DNA from: Tomocerus qinae
Taxonomy: Eukaryota; Arthropoda; Collembola; Entomobryomorpha; Tomoceridae
Assembly: GCA_020055645.1 (NCBI GenBank)
Contig: CM034547.1
Coordinates: 42,759,909-42,823,908, forward strand
Direction of reading: 5' to 3'
Length of the DNA: 64,000 bases
Each line of letters begins with the position of its first letter. Within the stretch, counting starts at the first letter, position 1. The notes below the pieces were generated by a model that did no database searches, was not told the origin of the DNA, and saw only the letters and a program-made list of their open reading frames with translations. A program made the position numbers and the translations under genes. Positions 1 through 15,800 of the stretch are shown one piece after another.

Positions 1-3000
1 GTACATGGGAAAAGGGATAGTAAGAATGAGAAAATATAATTAATGGGCATCCAGTTGAAAAAGATTAACACTTAAGGCAGGAGACGACATAGAGTAAGGC
101 AAGTAGTGAGCTAACCCCAAGTATATAAAGAATAGTAATGCAAAGAAATACAGATAGCTAGAGATACTTGAGAATGATGTAATTTGTATTTCTGCTTCCG
201 TGAGTTTGATTGGAATTTTCGAAGTGGGAACGGAAGGGAAGAAATAGCGAATCTCCTCAGATCAGATGATGAGGCTTGTAATGTAATATAAAGGAGTGTG
301 GCTGCTCTATACTTAATACATATAATAATAGCATAGGGCTGTACAAGGTAACTCTTGTAAATATAAATACTCTCTGTGTTGTGCGTGGGGATAGGAGTTT
401 ATAGGAAAACACGATAGAAGTAGCCAGAGATAAAGGAAAGTGCAGGGCGAGGGGGTAAGTAAATGAGAATATAAAACTCATAGTAACGATAAGATAAGAG
501 AGAACGTGACGTAGCAAGGCAGGCACAATGCTAATACTTACTTAGTTGAGGAGGAGGACAGAATAGAAGAGTCAAATGGAAATAGGACTGTAACTTATTA
601 TATGTCAACTGAAGTCAAGTCAAGACAGACGGAGGGAATGTGATTTCCTGGTGTGAAATACTACAGTTGGCTTTAGTTGGGATGAGAGGGAGACTGATTG
701 TGATATCGATTCCATTCCAAGTGGTCCAATCCAAGTCGATCCGAGAGAAGTTCACTTGATGAAGATGGGAGTGGGAAAAGCCAGGCGAAAGTTGAAAGAC
801 TTTCTCTATTAACTCCACTATCTGTTTCGGGAACAAACTGAGCGAGACTCTATGCGAAGTGAAAGCATCTCACATCTCACTACATAAAGATAATAATACA
901 CACATTTTACAGTGCAAATGTAGCACAAACATACAGTCTTATACTTCACCGTTACATTGTGACTAAACCAACTTGTACGGCGAAAATGGTAAAACTTGAG
1001 AAAAAGTTGAAAAACTACAACTAGTAGTTACTACTGTGGCAGCAACTGTATACGAAGGACAGAGTACAATTTGTATTTATACTATCAGAGTTTTTGCATG
1101 TTTTAAGGTGGTGAACATATCTATGATATCCACAGACTATTTTTATAATCATAGTTTTTTTGTGCCTCGATTTTACACAGATTTGCATTGCAATACCAAA
1201 AAAACAGGATGACTGACTAGACTGACTACTATTTGATATTCTTATTTACTCCTAACACTGAGATATGTAGGTTCTATTAGAAAGTACACGCATCCCTTAT
1301 GGTCGTTCCATCTTTTCACTACTGTTGAGTGTTATATATTCATAAATAATAGAGCAAGGACTTGCTATATGTATTAAAACTCCCGAGATTTGAGTTTATA
1401 GAGTGGAAGAGGGGAGCGCTCGTTTATGTAACATAATATAAAAGCCCTCGGGGAGTATTTTGATGGGTAATGGATGGTAGCTGAGCGTTGAACTGATTGT
1501 GAGTCCGTCTAAAACTGTTTGTCCCCTGGCTTGGCTTACTTATTGTAAGCTTGAAGTTGTCTGGCTTAACAAAATGTGTTGTAAAGGGTGTCTGCACTAA
1601 TAATTGACTAAGATTAAAATGTATTTTATCCTTTCGTGTCACTACTTACGAGTGTGGGACTACATTTTATCATCTGGTCGTGGGTGTGGGACCGATATCC
1701 CTACATCTGGGTACATTAGGTTGATTTTAAGGTAAATAATTCCTTAGCAGATATTCTATCAGCAAATAAGTAAAGTATAAATCATTATCATTACTACATC
1801 TAAATTACTTCAATTAGCTAGGTAAAGATTGCGAGTTTGACATTCACAGAAGCTGCTCTTGCTACATTTTCGTACAGGTCCTAAATATAGCCTGCAAGGA
1901 GACTTAACCCAATTTAATTAGCAAATTGTACCGAACAAAAGTCAAAACAACTTGTATTAATTAAAACTTGACCTTCCAAATTGGTTACGTTCCTACATTT
2001 ACTTGCATGTATTTTACCAGTGAATGCCTCAACACAGCGTTGGCTCTCAGTAGATAAACAACTGAACTGACAAAAATAGTAATCCAGTGAATTTTAATTG
2101 CAATCTTATTAAAGTTATTAGTTTCCTTATGTCAAAACGTCTTTAATTGAGTGTGTGTAGGAGGAAAATCCTTCTATATCCAGTGTTACTTAAAAAAGTT
2201 ATTCAAACTAATTCAAGAGAAAGTGAGTTGGAATAGCGGAATGAAATTCTTTGAATAAGTAGAAGTAAGTAAGTATAATATAGTGTTCGTAGTATTAGAT
2301 GGGAGTCATGGTAGATCTGGAATTGAGAAAGAAGTCAGAGTACTTATGTTATGTGCGAGAGAGATGAGTTGTGCTAGTGCGGGAGCCGTCACGTCAAATA
2401 AAACCAAACCTCGTCGATGAAGCCAAAATAGGAATAGAACGAAAGTCAAGAAAATATGAAAGACTATCTGAAGTATCTACAGAATGTAATTTGCATGAAT
2501 CTCATCATGGGAAGTAGGGAATCCCTTAGGAAGTATGATATTCTCTCCATATTTTCCCTTCCTCGTTTTTGTAGTGCGATTGAAGTGAGTTGAATGGTGT
2601 AAGGTTTGGTTAGTAAAGCAAGATTGGGTGATGTGGAGTTCTCTAGTATAAGTACTCTAACATCTTTATATCCCTTTTCTATGGCTATGAGGAAAGAACT
2701 TTTTCTCATTTCTTTTCGTGCGTGTCTTATGCTCTTCTTTTCTCGATGGAGTGCCTATTCGGTGACTACAGATAGTAAACGTCCTCTTCACATCCTCTTC
2801 TATAAAAAAAGAATAAAATCGCTACTATATTACACATTATGTACTGCGTTACTATACTTGTATTATGACCATATAGGTAATTCTCGTAATGCTGTCTACT
2901 GACAAGTTGTAGTGTGACCAGACCTTATATCAGTAAGTATTGAACCTATAGTTGTGAATATTGTGAATAGGCAGCCATGTAGTACGTCCTTGCAAACTGA

Positions 3001-3686
3001 AGTGCTAATACATATGATAATAAAGCTGCATATCATATTGTAAATTGGTATAGTATATGTTTTTTGCTATGATTTCGTGTATTGCCTCGAGAATACAAGA
3101 ATACATTGCTCTTGAAAAGAGTCAGAATGTGTTTGAGCCAAGAGAGTTGCATTCACTTCTTTGGGGTAGTATGCTCCACTATTATAACATGCATTTTGGT
3201 TGAAGTATAAAGGGTATCAGTTGCTGCAAGAAGAATGTCTGTCAGTAATGGTAATAGGATGTAAAAATAGATCCCCTCACTATTTGTACATCCACTGAGT
3301 TATAGGAGGCAATATGTCGTAATGTAAGTACTACTAGTTTCATGATATGTACTATGATGTATGTGCATTAGCTCTTTTCCTTATTATTCCTTGCCGGTTC
3401 CGTTTCTTCCATAATCTGCTAACCTCCAGCTATAGCATCAATCAGTTGTCAAAAGCCCTTTGTGGCATTTACAATGGGATGGATTCAATGTAGAAATGTA
3501 CAGAGAACCGATACTACTACATATAAGGGGCTTAGGTATATTTACCAGAAGCTATTATAATATTCACTTAGGCTAATGTACGTACTTATACTTAGTATAA
3601 GTACTTTTAAGTATATGCGAACGGGAAATCGACTGTATGTATTATGCATCTGTAATTGATTTGAATTTCATTTGATTTGTTATCAG
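1..3686. other. Non-coding, presumed intron of the Ig receptor
   Basis: AT-rich sequence with no Ig-like exon, no long ORF and no recognisable RNA gene on either strand. Because the first exon seen (3687) starts with a split codon, this stretch is most simply the 3' part of an intron. Nothing further is supported. Confidence 0.5.
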
Positions 3687-3853
3687 TGCCTCCGTCATCG
3701 TGGGAATTGTCTGGCTATGACGCTCCTGTACTCCAAGGAACTGTTGTGACTCTACTGTGCAGGGTTCGTGGCGCCCGCCCGGCAGCTAATATCACTTGGT
3801 ACAATGGAACGAGAATACTTTCCCCTCAGCCGCCTTCTAATCTAGCTGTGCAG
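3687..3853 (+). CDS. Ig receptor exon: first half of Ig domain 1 of the window
   Basis: The acceptor TATCAG precedes 3687 and the donor CAG|GTAAG follows 3853. The exon starts in phase 1 (two bases complete a codon) and ends in phase 0 after a Gln codon. It encodes PPSSW, a strand with TLLCRVRG (first Ig cysteine) and ITWYNG (core Trp), then ends before the second cysteine, so the domain is split by an intron, unlike the later Ig exons. One N-glycosylation sequon (NIT) is followed by another (NGT). Confidence 0.85.
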
Positions 3854-6800
3854 GTAAGAAATCAATCTAAATATTAAATATGGCAATACGATCGAATTAT
3901 AAGTTGGCAATTGTGCTACTTAAGGATAGTTAATGGTAAAGAGTGGAATTAACTAACATAATATATGAATCTTTGTCAGTAGTTACGATTAGTTATGTTA
4001 GACAGTTTAATATAAGTTTTAACGGAATAACTCATTCCTGGTTACTACTACCTCTACTAATGGGAATAACTAAGCTTACTAATAAATCACTCAGGTTCTT
4101 TAGAAAGGAATTAATTTTTGGGAGGAAGGAATAGTAAACTGTAGTGTGAGGAGGAAAGGCAATCCCATAGTAGAATATTACTAGCAGGAACACCTGCTCG
4201 CGTCACAGAGAAAAATTTGCAATAATTCCTTCACCAGAAAGGAAAAGAAACAGAGCGAAGCGGATTGCAAAATTACAGGATATAGGAAGTGAAAAGACTC
4301 AAGTGCGAAATGAACGCATTTGGAACGGAAAATATGCCCAATATACACTTTTTTAATGAAAGAAAACTTTCGCCAGCTATTCTTCTAGGGAGACCTACAT
4401 GGAAAAAGAAAGTTTAGTGTTTTACTATAATAGTGTGTCTCGAGATGATTTTCCTTTTGGACCTTAGTTTTGCTCTTCTATTACACACTGAAGTACTACA
4501 ATAAGTTTCCGGTGTATTTCTGACATTTTCCTAGATGCTTAGCAGTTAGTTAGCGGAGCCTTGAAATAATAAAGCATCAGAGTTATTCTGTAAAAAAGGA
4601 GTGAAAGAAGGTTTTTTGTAATTTTTATTTATAGCTGGAGATAGAGAAGAAATTCAATCTGGAAGCTTTCTTAGTAAGTTGTCGGTAGGTTTTCTAGTCT
4701 GTTGTAGTTCAGCAATCTTCTTATTTTAGCTCGTATGGAGGAAGGAAGGAAGCGAGGAAAGTGTAGAAAAAGCAGTAGTATCATCCGAGCATAGTGACAA
4801 GACACTTGAATGTTGTTCTGGGCAATAGCTGGTCCACTTCACCAGACTGCACTGAAAAAATAAGAAAAGAAAGTAGAGGGAAAGGCAACTAGAGTTTCGG
4901 AAGGGGTTCCTCGATGTGAAAAATTTCCTAGTAAAGATGGGTAATAAAGCAGTCATGGAGATAAGGACACGAAGCGCACAGGGTGGAACGAACCCAACTT
5001 TATTCACATCACTATTATAATATACCCAGCCTCTGTCTCAACTTAACTCGTATACCATATCTATTTACCCCTCCATCAACTAGAGCCCTTTTGGCTATAA
5101 ACATGATATTCCATACCCGGATATATCTCCAAAAGTTTGTCAACTAAGCGATGGTCATCTGTATTCTTTTCACTTCTATCAAATACTTAGATGGATTAAC
5201 TTTGCTGCGTTTATACCTAACTGCACTTTTAGCACGCTAAATCTGGCTATAGAAATACACTAACAAATAGAATTTTTAAAATTTTAAATTCCTTCGAGCA
5301 CTTTACTCGAACTTAATTTAAATTGTTAAAGTAGCATTAAACATTACAGATCTACTATGGACGGGCTAGTTTCATCATCATCATTACATAAATACAGTGG
5401 GTATGATAACAATGATACATCTTATTAAAAATACATGAAAAATATTCCGCAATATTTTTATAAATCATCTTTCTTACTCGGCCAATCAATTTTGTGTAGC
5501 ATTAGCCCACTAGAGGTTCCTAAAAATAACCCAGTCATCAATAGTAAATGTTTGAAATCCGTTTATTTATGATTGGTGAAATCACACCTCATGAGAATTT
5601 TGTGAAAGTTGAGACCCTAAAGTACCCAAAGGTAATCTGAGCCCAAGTGGATAAATAAAAGGGGAGATAACAATAAAATAGTTTATGAGAAGTCTTAATT
5701 TAGTGAAGTCATGAATTGACTTTGAGTGTCATAAAAAGGGAGGCTAGAGTATACACGGTATTGGACATGGATCAAATTATCAAGAAGCGATTGACGTCTC
5801 AAATTTATGTCTCTGTAGCACCATCGTAAACCATCTTTTAGGTGACGAAACGCCATTACAGGACCCAATGGTGTAAAAACTTTAGTCTGCAGGGGATTTC
5901 GTTTATTTGATTTGGTTCTGAGTTGCAGTTGATACTTGATAGCTATTTAATACTAAAACCGACAGGCTAATGTCAATCTCAATAGTAAACTATTTACAAA
6001 CGCAATAACATTGTGGATTCTTTTAATTCATAATGTTGAGTTTGTTAAATGAATAGGGTAATGGTTTTATAGATTCCACATTATGTGGGAATCTAGATAA
6101 TGTAGCAAGTTTACAAGTAAATTCTTCAACATCAGGGGCATGCGTTTTCCATATGTATGTATTAATTTGTATTTTGTCTCAGCAGTTTAGTTTAGTAGTT
6201 GGTCCATGGTACTGCTCAATCTCAGAAGAGTTAGACTTGTAAAGTTGATAGCTTCCTGTAAATTTTATTTGTTATTACAATGTAACAATCACCAATATAT
6301 CTATACAATATACTAATGTAATATTTTTATCTTTACCTAATATAATTACTACTGGGGTTTTGGTTATGTAAATTCAATTACATTTATAGATATTTGGCTA
6401 ATAAGGTGAACTGCAATATTGAAATGAAATGAAAGGAAATTGAAAACTAACGTTTGTGAAAAGGAGGAAGAAAAGGATTCTCTGGGCGAGAAATGAATGA
6501 ACAATTGTGTTATTGTGTTTTGATTAATTGTGTCTCTCTGTTGCTGTTTCTTTGACTCTGAAAGAGCTGGTGAGCACAAAGGGATGTAATGATAGCATTT
6601 GATGCGTTTTTTCAGAGAAATTAACAAAAAGACGGTTCACTGCTTTCTCATTGTAAAGGGTAGTGGATACAAATAGTCAGAGGAATACAATAACCACGGG
6701 TACTGAGCAATGAACAAGGGAAAGTGAAGGAAGTGAAGAATTTCCGCTGGAAAGTCCTCAGTATTTCCTGTCGAGATTTGTAAAAAGTGTGCGGGAACAA

Positions 6801-9800
6801 GTGGAGCGAGAGCACTAGTATTTGGTTTGAATGTGCTGGAAATACATGGGAGACATGCTACGTCCCCGTTGCAGTTCTAGTACTATATATGTCGATATGT
6901 ATTCCAGAGATAGCTGTATACCTGTATACCAAAGGAGTAAGTGTAGCATGAGCATTACATTACATATTGTTACATATACTAGAAGAATACATAGAAGTGA
7001 GCCCATTTATCAAGTGAGAATTTACGATGAGATTCCCCGTCTGTGAAGGAAATGCTGAAGGAAAAGCCAAGAAACGTTAGTAAAGTATGTAACATGAAAA
7101 AATTCAAGATACATACATGCATCTGCTAACGGAGAGGAGTCTAGCCGTGTAAAGCAGCATAACTGAATGTATTCTATCTGGAAATAGAATTCCTATTATT
7201 CCTATCACATCTTTATGTAGTAAATTCTGAAAAAAACGAACATTCTCGCGTATTAGTGTATGTAACAAAATGGTTGGGTACTGATACATAATACAGACAA
7301 TGCAGGATACCGAAAGTAAGTAGGAAAAGTTGAACATTTTGAACATATACTTACAGAGGCACTTACTATACACATAAATAGTAGATAGCTCTATAAGAAA
7401 ACTAAATACTTACTACCCATGAAAATATATGAATGCATAAAAGGAAGTCTCCGCTCCGTCTCTACGTATTAGGCTACATTGTATTTTACGTTTAGTACAT
7501 GCAGACTAGTACTTAGACATACTACACTTCCAGCATTGGAGAACGGAGCCTAAGTAGTGAGCTTCGCAAGAAGATCGAATAATCCCACTAATTGCACCCA
7601 CATTTCAAATATGAAATCTTTTTTCGATACTATTGATACGATACGTTTCTTTCCTATTGTCGTATGTTAGATCCCAAATAGATTGCACTCTCCTTAGAAC
7701 TACTACTGCCATATCTAGTATTGCATTGTGGTGGCAGCAAATGAGATAGCTAAGGCATCGAAGCTTCAGCTGACAATAAAAACTTCCCTTCGTCAACTTA
7801 AAACGATTTCTTTCACTAATACAACAATGGAGAAAGTTAAAGCTGGCTTACCCTCACTCAGACTTCTTTCAGGAAACTAATTCTTCACTAACGAAATGGA
7901 AGAGAAAATCTCTTAGATACTTTGCTGTTGTATTCTATTCTACCTTATTTAACCCATGGCTTATTCTTTACTCTATGGAATCAATAAGTCAATTGTACAA
8001 CTACAGAAGTAGCAATATTCAATCTTTGGGCAAACATTTCGGACCAATTACAATCTGCTTTGTAAATAGTTTTTCCAGTTCCTTAACATCTCCATTAACA
8101 GTAATTCTAATGTGTAGACGTGTAAGTACAGATATACTCTGCGTTTGATTAGAAATGGAATGGGCCTTCTTTCTGTTTCATAATAAAGCGTAACAACATC
8201 ATGTAACATTATTAATTATCCAACATCTATAGCTTTATTAATTGGTGATGGTGTTTATACGATTGGCTTATATTTACTATGCTTGCGTAATTACTCTACT
8301 GCACACACCGGTGTTTTGGGTTTCGGATCTTAATTAAGGAAAAGCAAATAATATGCTGTACTTTTGTAATCTTCCATAGAAAATCTTATATACACAAGTA
8401 GTATCTATTTAATTGTAAGCATTTTTCACATGCCATGCCTCTAAGTAAAAGTTGACTTTCTCTTTCAATTTCAGCCTGACTTCCAAATTGAATCGGAAAT
8501 TATTGAGGTGAGACACTTTCACTTTTCTATCTATAATTAAGCACATAACTTGTAAGCTATACTGTAATGTAGTGTAGATATTTTCTAGTCTAACTAATTT
8601 CTAAACTTGTAGTAAAAGTAGAGCATTGTGAAAGCGTTTGCACAGATAAAGTAGTAGTACTAATACTTTCAAGTATGTCGTTAAATTCCATGCTGCTTAT
8701 ACATTTAGGTCGCATAGTTGTAATAATACGGGTTTTTGATGTATTAGCAAATCCTTCTTTTTAGTGCCGACCAAAGCGCTCCTTTTTCATTCTACATTCG
8801 TGTGAGATATAAGGGCTCTTAAAATTTTGCTTTTTTATATTGCCGTCTGCGACGGTGACTGAGAGAAACTGAAAGAGTAGTAGTAGTAGCACTAGTAGAA
8901 GTAGTAGTAGAAGCAAGGTAGAAACTTTAAGTGCAAAAATAATTTATGTACGTTTAAAATGAGACTATGGTAGAGTATCCAGTAACTAGACAGATGCAGT
9001 TGGAAGGAACGTAACGTAGCTAATGTATTGTAGGTACGGGACGTAAAGTAGAAGTCCTTCCTTCTTTTACATAGAGAGCTACTTACTTTAGGGTTGAGTC
9101 ATTGAGTGAAATGAAGCCAGGAAGGGATGGGAAGACAAGGCCAGCTGGCCTGGGTCTGACTAAAGTTGAGCTTTCTTTTCTTCTTGCGTAAAGTCATTTC
9201 AGATTTCATCTGAAAGAGTAAACTAACAATAAGGTAGGAAACCAGAAGAGCGGAGAAGAGTTTTGTGCGTAAAAAGGCACATAAAGTGACGCTTTTAGAT
9301 ACGTAATGCTCTATTTTATTGACTATATATCTAAAAGCGTGTCTGTGGTTGGTACGGCTTAACTTACTAAGTAAGTAAGCCAAGCAATTCAACTTAAGCA
9401 TAGTCATAGGAAGGCAAACCTGGTTTCGAGATGTTTTAGTTTTGCATTTAAGTGAAGCGAAACGAGGTTTTATATCTGTTTAACAGCGAGATAAATTTCA
9501 AGTTCAATTTTGTCGAGCCTGACGTTTGTGCTTAATCTCTAGCCCACTATTCTTGTTTGCTACTGTATTTTCGATAATTTCCCCACTATATAAACTCTAA
9601 TGTCATATATGGGGAACGCTGACTTTTTACTTGTCCCTTGGTACTTTCGTTTCGCAATTTTGCAGAGTTGAGAAATGTAGGACAGCAGGATATGTGACTC
9701 AGTCAAATGAACAGAGTAACTACTCTTGGAGCAGATTAACATGCTTCATTAACTAATGAAAATGAATATAGAATAACTCACTTCACCTTTATTAGACTCC

Positions 9801-12800
9801 ACCATAGTATGCATGAAAAATGTACTAAATTCACATATTTTTGCAATTTCCATCCGGTTTACTCTCGTGATTGTATTTTGGGAACCTGTACTACATTATC
9901 TATGCGTTATATATAGCTGTCCAACTTAATTCACATTACTGCTAGTATAAATTACAGCATACATAGCTAAAAATCAATCGAAACAAGTGCACAATATTTT
10001 CCGTTCATTGACATTAGTAGTCTCCCATAAATTATACCTGTTTAACTGGCTGAACACTATCATCTATCCTTAAAAGACAAAAAGATACACACGTGTGTAT
10101 ATCTTGTATAGTTTAACCTGGAAAATATAACATTAAAAAATTCTGGCAATGTTAAATCCAAATGTCTTTTCCAATGCTTTTAACTTTCAGTTATCTGTCG
10201 ATAAATCTCGACTAGTGTTATGGAAAAACAAAAATAGTTCTTTGACAATAGCATGTAAATATTTTATGGCCTGTTATGTGAAATGCCTACCTAATTATCT
10301 TAATGTTTTGCCGACTAGCGAAAAGTAGGAGAGATGTAGGGTACATTTTTCTTCATTTTTTGCAATAAAAGACACAAAGTGTTTCTAGTGAAAGTGTGTG
10401 TCACTATAAGGTTGAGTCACTGAATTCATTTGGCGAAACGAATGCCTACTTATTTTCTGTGAGGGTAGATAGGTTAAGTGAAAGTGATTTCCCTGCACAG
10501 AATGTCAAGCCAACATTGCTTAGCATAGATTTGGGCAAAAGTGCGTAGATCCTAAAACAAAGTAAAGGTGAAAGGATGGTGGGAGTTATGCAAGGATATT
10601 TATTAAGTCCTAATATTATAAGGAAATACAATTTGCATAGTAGTATGTAATAGAGCCTGTGGGATGTAGTACTCGTACTCAAGAGAAATAAGTTATTGTA
10701 GCAGATAGTTGTGAAAGAGCTAATACTTAATGTAAGTTATTTCCAAGCCAGTTCCACTGACTAACACTGAAAAAGGAGATACATTGCAAGAAAGTAGGCA
10801 ACGCAATTGCCCTGTTTTCCGAGTCATTTTTGTGTAATAACATAAGCCTCAAGTTTTCCCCGGGGTCGTATTTCTGCATTCTACTTTTCGTACCCGCACA
10901 ACCCAAACCATCTATACAAAAGCTACTAAAGTAATGTTAGATAAGACAAGACAGGTGCTCTGTGCTGGATTTTTCGCGCTGTGCATAGCCGTTTTAGCCA
11001 TAAAGCCGCCTCTATGTGCCACTCATGTAAAACACATGTATACCTTAATGCCTACTTGCTTACACTGTAACAAACTAATATCATATTATTATGCACTGTA
11101 AGTATAGGAATACTATTTTCCACCCTCGTTTCCTTTTCAACTTATATTTATAATGGGGGAAACGATTTATAGTGTAGCGACACAGATATCCATACTAACT
11201 CCTAACTCTACTACGTCTCTAACGATAATGCGATCTCTGAGGACGAAATCTGAATCTTTTAGATAACAGTATGTAGAGCAGAGTTGAGTTTTACCTCAGA
11301 GAGACATAGTCTTACTACGCCTACCCTACTTGACACACTCGGTAACCAGAATATAATACCGTAAAAATAATAATGCTGTCGCAGTTAAATAGAACTAAGG
11401 ATAGTAGTAATATCGTTGTGTCATATTATTATTTTTTATCTTACAACTTGTCTTTCTTATCTGTTACTGAATTCAGATAATATTTATTGCCTTAGGTTGC
11501 AATTACGAATCATTAGTCAATTCATAACAGCATCTCATTGAAACGATTTTTGGATATAATGTTAGACAAAGTAGCAATATCTACTTTATAATATGGAATA
11601 TTTGCTATTATTCTTACATATATCTTATACAGGTTTGAAAATATCTACATCAAAATCGCAACATTTTCCTAACCATAAATGACTAGAAACGAAAATTGAA
11701 TGGGCAACAATTTTTCCATTGCTACATTGCACTTGAATTTCATTACTATTTACAATGTGTAGGTGTAATGCAAAATTAAAGCATAGAGGACCCATTATGT
11801 ATTTTACGGCACCAATAAAAGTAGCATCCTCTACATTATTATGCACCTAAAATGCCCGCTAAGTAAGTAAGGAGCTACGTAATACGTGTGGGTTAAGTCA
11901 ACAAATCACTATCTCATCCTAGCATCAACTAAATCAAATCTACTACGAGGGATTTACCAAACTAGTCTGATCCCTTTAGTTTTAGTAACCTAGTTTCCGT
12001 TTTGTTCTGTTGTACAGACGAACGAACGTTTTCATGGAAAGTCGTAATGTAGTATTGGCAATACAGTAAACATTATCTTGTGTAATCTTAAGAGTTACAC
12101 TAATTCTGCACATAACATCCAAAGTTAAAAGATTACATAAAAGTTTCTGTAGCTAAATAACGCACCAACAAATACTAGAAGTGTTAAGGCTTCCTTGGAC
12201 TGTTAACTCGCTTTCCAAATTGTCGTTTGTTTTTAACTTTGTGATGGGAACTGATTTTCGCTTCTTCGTGCTAACTTTTGACCTTGTTATGGACACATGC
12301 GTTTCTTTGTATAGTCATACTAATGTACTTTGTTATTTTAGCTTGAAAATTTTGTGATGGAAAAAATATACAGATCGAATATTTTCCCAATATCTCAATC
12401 ACAACGCAATTAATGGCATTATTTAACGTTTGTTAGTTGGTAATGGATTTAATTTGTTTGCCAACCCAAAATAATTATATAATACCATGAAGTGGAGCCT
12501 TTTTAAGAAGCTATTAAGTATACTTTATATAATAATGCTGATTATGTGTATGTACAGTCTACTTTTTACTGTAGTTATGTTAATATTGTAAATATTTTAG
12601 TTCATAGAAGACTGTATACTACAGACAGCGATCTGTTTTGGTATCTGCCCTCGCTCCAAAAATAGTATTCATTTGATATGTTTTGCTAGCCGGCCGTCCC
12701 AGTTTCATTCACCGACAGAAAGAAAAATATTATGGCAGCATTCAGAGAGTTTTTATTGCTCTGTGTCTTTCAATTTAGTCTTGTGAATGTTTTGTTCTGT

Positions 12801-15800
12801 TCTGTAACTGGATGTATGTGTTATCTCATTCTCTTGCATGTTATCTGTGATATCTTCAACACATTTTCTGTATTATGTCCTTCCACCTAGTGTCTACTAA
12901 AATAAAGACTTAAGCTTCTCTGTGCATTCACAAAGAAAACTTCATATAGAAGAACGGAGCTCTTTCCTAATAAACTTAAATGTTTTAATACTTTCTAAAA
13001 ACTGCCATTTCACATCAAATTGCTGGGCAAATGTAGCAACTAACTACTTTATTGCTGACTTTAACAATATGCCGCTTGCATAACTGTCTAGCTGTTACTC
13101 TCCACGTATATATGCATGTACATATGCACCGAACTTTATACATGACATGAAGTATTTGTACCACTCATGCCTTATATAATACTATTACCCCAAAACATAG
13201 AAGTACAGTGTTAGTAGTAGTAGTAGTAAAGTAGTTTGCAATAGTATTACTACAAATTTAGTTTCGTATGCGCACTCTGTCTTCTAGTATTCCATCTTCT
13301 TTTTCTTTCTCTATTTAAAATATCACAGTGTATTCGTCTCAAGTCATCTCATTTCCTATCAACCCTTGTAACATTCTCTTTCTTTCTTGTCATAAATATT
13401 ACCATTATACACAGCTCATGTAGTACCTTTCTTTGCATTTAAGTATCTACAGTCGAGCTTTTAAATCGCCAAATCTACTTAACAAGTTTATATGTTTTCA
13501 TATTGCCTTACATGCACACATTCGTTCAGAAACCATCTGTGTTCCATACTGAATCTACAAGTAAAATGTAATTATTCTATACTTACACATACTTCCCACA
13601 TTAAGAAAACGATTTGGAAAGGACATAAGCAAATTATTGGAATCTTCTTCCTAATGTGATGATACTTAATAGACTAGTTCTGCATAGTAATCACATTACC
13701 AGTTATCTCAGCATATTTTGTCATCCAATATTATTTGTTTGCTTAGATTACCATAATGCTCAGTAATTGTGTCAATACAGTGATACTACACCTTGTATTG
13801 ATGCGTACTGGTTTTCGTAAGCATAACAAAATGTTTCAGGATATTCAGGACAGTGTACTGTAATATTATTAATGTTCTCCGTGGTATACTGTGTAATAAT
13901 TGTACATTACATCACAGTACTATACTAGTGTAGATTGATATAGCTTTTACTTGGGTATTCGTATCTCAATGCTGGTAATAATAAATGGGTAATATTACAG
14001 ATATGTAATGTCATTATCTTTGTGCTCTCTGTAGTAAATGTGCTTAAAGGTTTCATCAGAGAGAGGAGAACGTGCTAGTATTTGGCGTTGTTGGTCTCTG
14101 TGTGTTATTCTATTATTCTATTGTTAGTCTCGTGTCTTGTTGTGTTCTTCCAATTCTGTTCCCTGTTCTTCAGTTATTATTATTTGTTTGTTGTGCTGTG
14201 CTTGCTTGTTCTATTCCTCTGGTGCTGCATGGACTGAGTGAGTAGTGAAGAGTATGGGTGAAAGCAAATACATAATACAGTGGGAAACAAAGTGTAGAAG
14301 GCTTTCTCTGGGTTGTGTGTAAGTTGTGTTATTGTGTTGTGGTTGGCACCAACGCACTTTGTAGTCCTCCTGTTTGCTACTTGCTTGTTAGATTAGTTCA
14401 GCGTGAATTCCCTCATGGCCAAATCAAAACTTAGCAAGGAGGGAGCTCAAAATCCAATTATGAGTTGGTAAAAGGCTGGACATGACCTGAATGACCTGCA
14501 CTCGGTAACTAGAGCTTCTCTGGCTTTGGGCTTATACCAAGTGTATGTTTACATTGAGAGCCACTGGCTGTTGACTCTCCTGCCCGTCCTTTTCATTTCC
14601 TATTGTTGTTCTTATGCATTGTGTTCTGTCCGCTGTGGTTCTTTCTGTTGTTATGTTTTGATGTTTTTCATTATTACATGTACGCCTCCACTTGTACGAG
14701 TATGGATCAAGATCACTACATACATACCAAATCTATACCACTAGACTAAAACTACAAATAGACTATTTATACATAAATATTTAGTGTTGGTAGTAGTGCA
14801 TTCATTTAATTAAATGCAAATACATAATAATAGATAAGGGATATTTATTTCGATCTAATTTTTTTGCTTTGTTTCAAATGTCAAATATTTTTCCCATTGT
14901 AGAATGCGCGTACATTAAACACATGATATTTAATGTAGTTCCACGTATGCTTTATCTTTGGACCACAAATTACATTCTCATACAAGTATGGTGTGATTTT
15001 GTATTTCGCAAGGAAGAACAAATAATTTCCAACGATGCGATGACATGAAAATTGAATTAAGTGATGGCCCTGGATAGGAATCAAATGCGTTGTATAAATA
15101 CGTCAAATGTCCTGTCAACCAATTTGATGTGGGTTTGATTATTTGAAAGTAGGTTTACTAACTAGAGCTGTTCTTTGATGTCGTAGTATTTATATTTGTA
15201 ACCTTGTACTACTTGCCACGAATAGAAATGAGAAGATAGATAAATGCATTTACTACAAGTTACCTTTGTTGTTTCAGAGAAAGGGGAGAACTTACAGCGA
15301 AACATAAATGCAATTACAGAATTTCTTTAGTATTCTTTCACTCAGGGCTTTTGATTCGCTGGAAATTATTGTTCATGAGTCATGACAGTTTCCAGCATAG
15401 CAAGACCAACATGAAAGACATTCCATATGATTTATACGTTACTACCCGTCGCAATTTGCATCTTATCAACTATTAAAGTGTATGATTAGATTTTGATAAG
15501 ATTGAATGAAGTTTAGATGTACATATAAGACCTGGCATGATTTTTTTCCCAAATTAGTGTAAGAATGACTAAAAAAATTATATTTTACAGCCCCACCCAC
15601 TGCTCTATGTAATAAGGTCTTTCGGCCTATGTTTATAAATTGCCATTTAGTTCATAGGTATATAAGTACTTACTACTAGGGGGAAGGAAGAAATTCTACA
15701 AGATTTCTTTTATAGTGGTACATAAAGGGCAATATTGAGTGAAACTAATGTGGATTGTGATTTGTAGGCGGACGGAACGTACGAAACTCAAAGTCGACTT

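Noticed and set aside
8878-8910. TAG-rich run considered as a CRISPR-like or structured repeat
   Set aside because: It is a simple microsatellite without spacers, in a eukaryotic intron.
9099-9407. Minus-strand 102-codon ORF in the 7.3-kb intron
   Set aside because: No domain, no splice context and composition like the surrounding intron.
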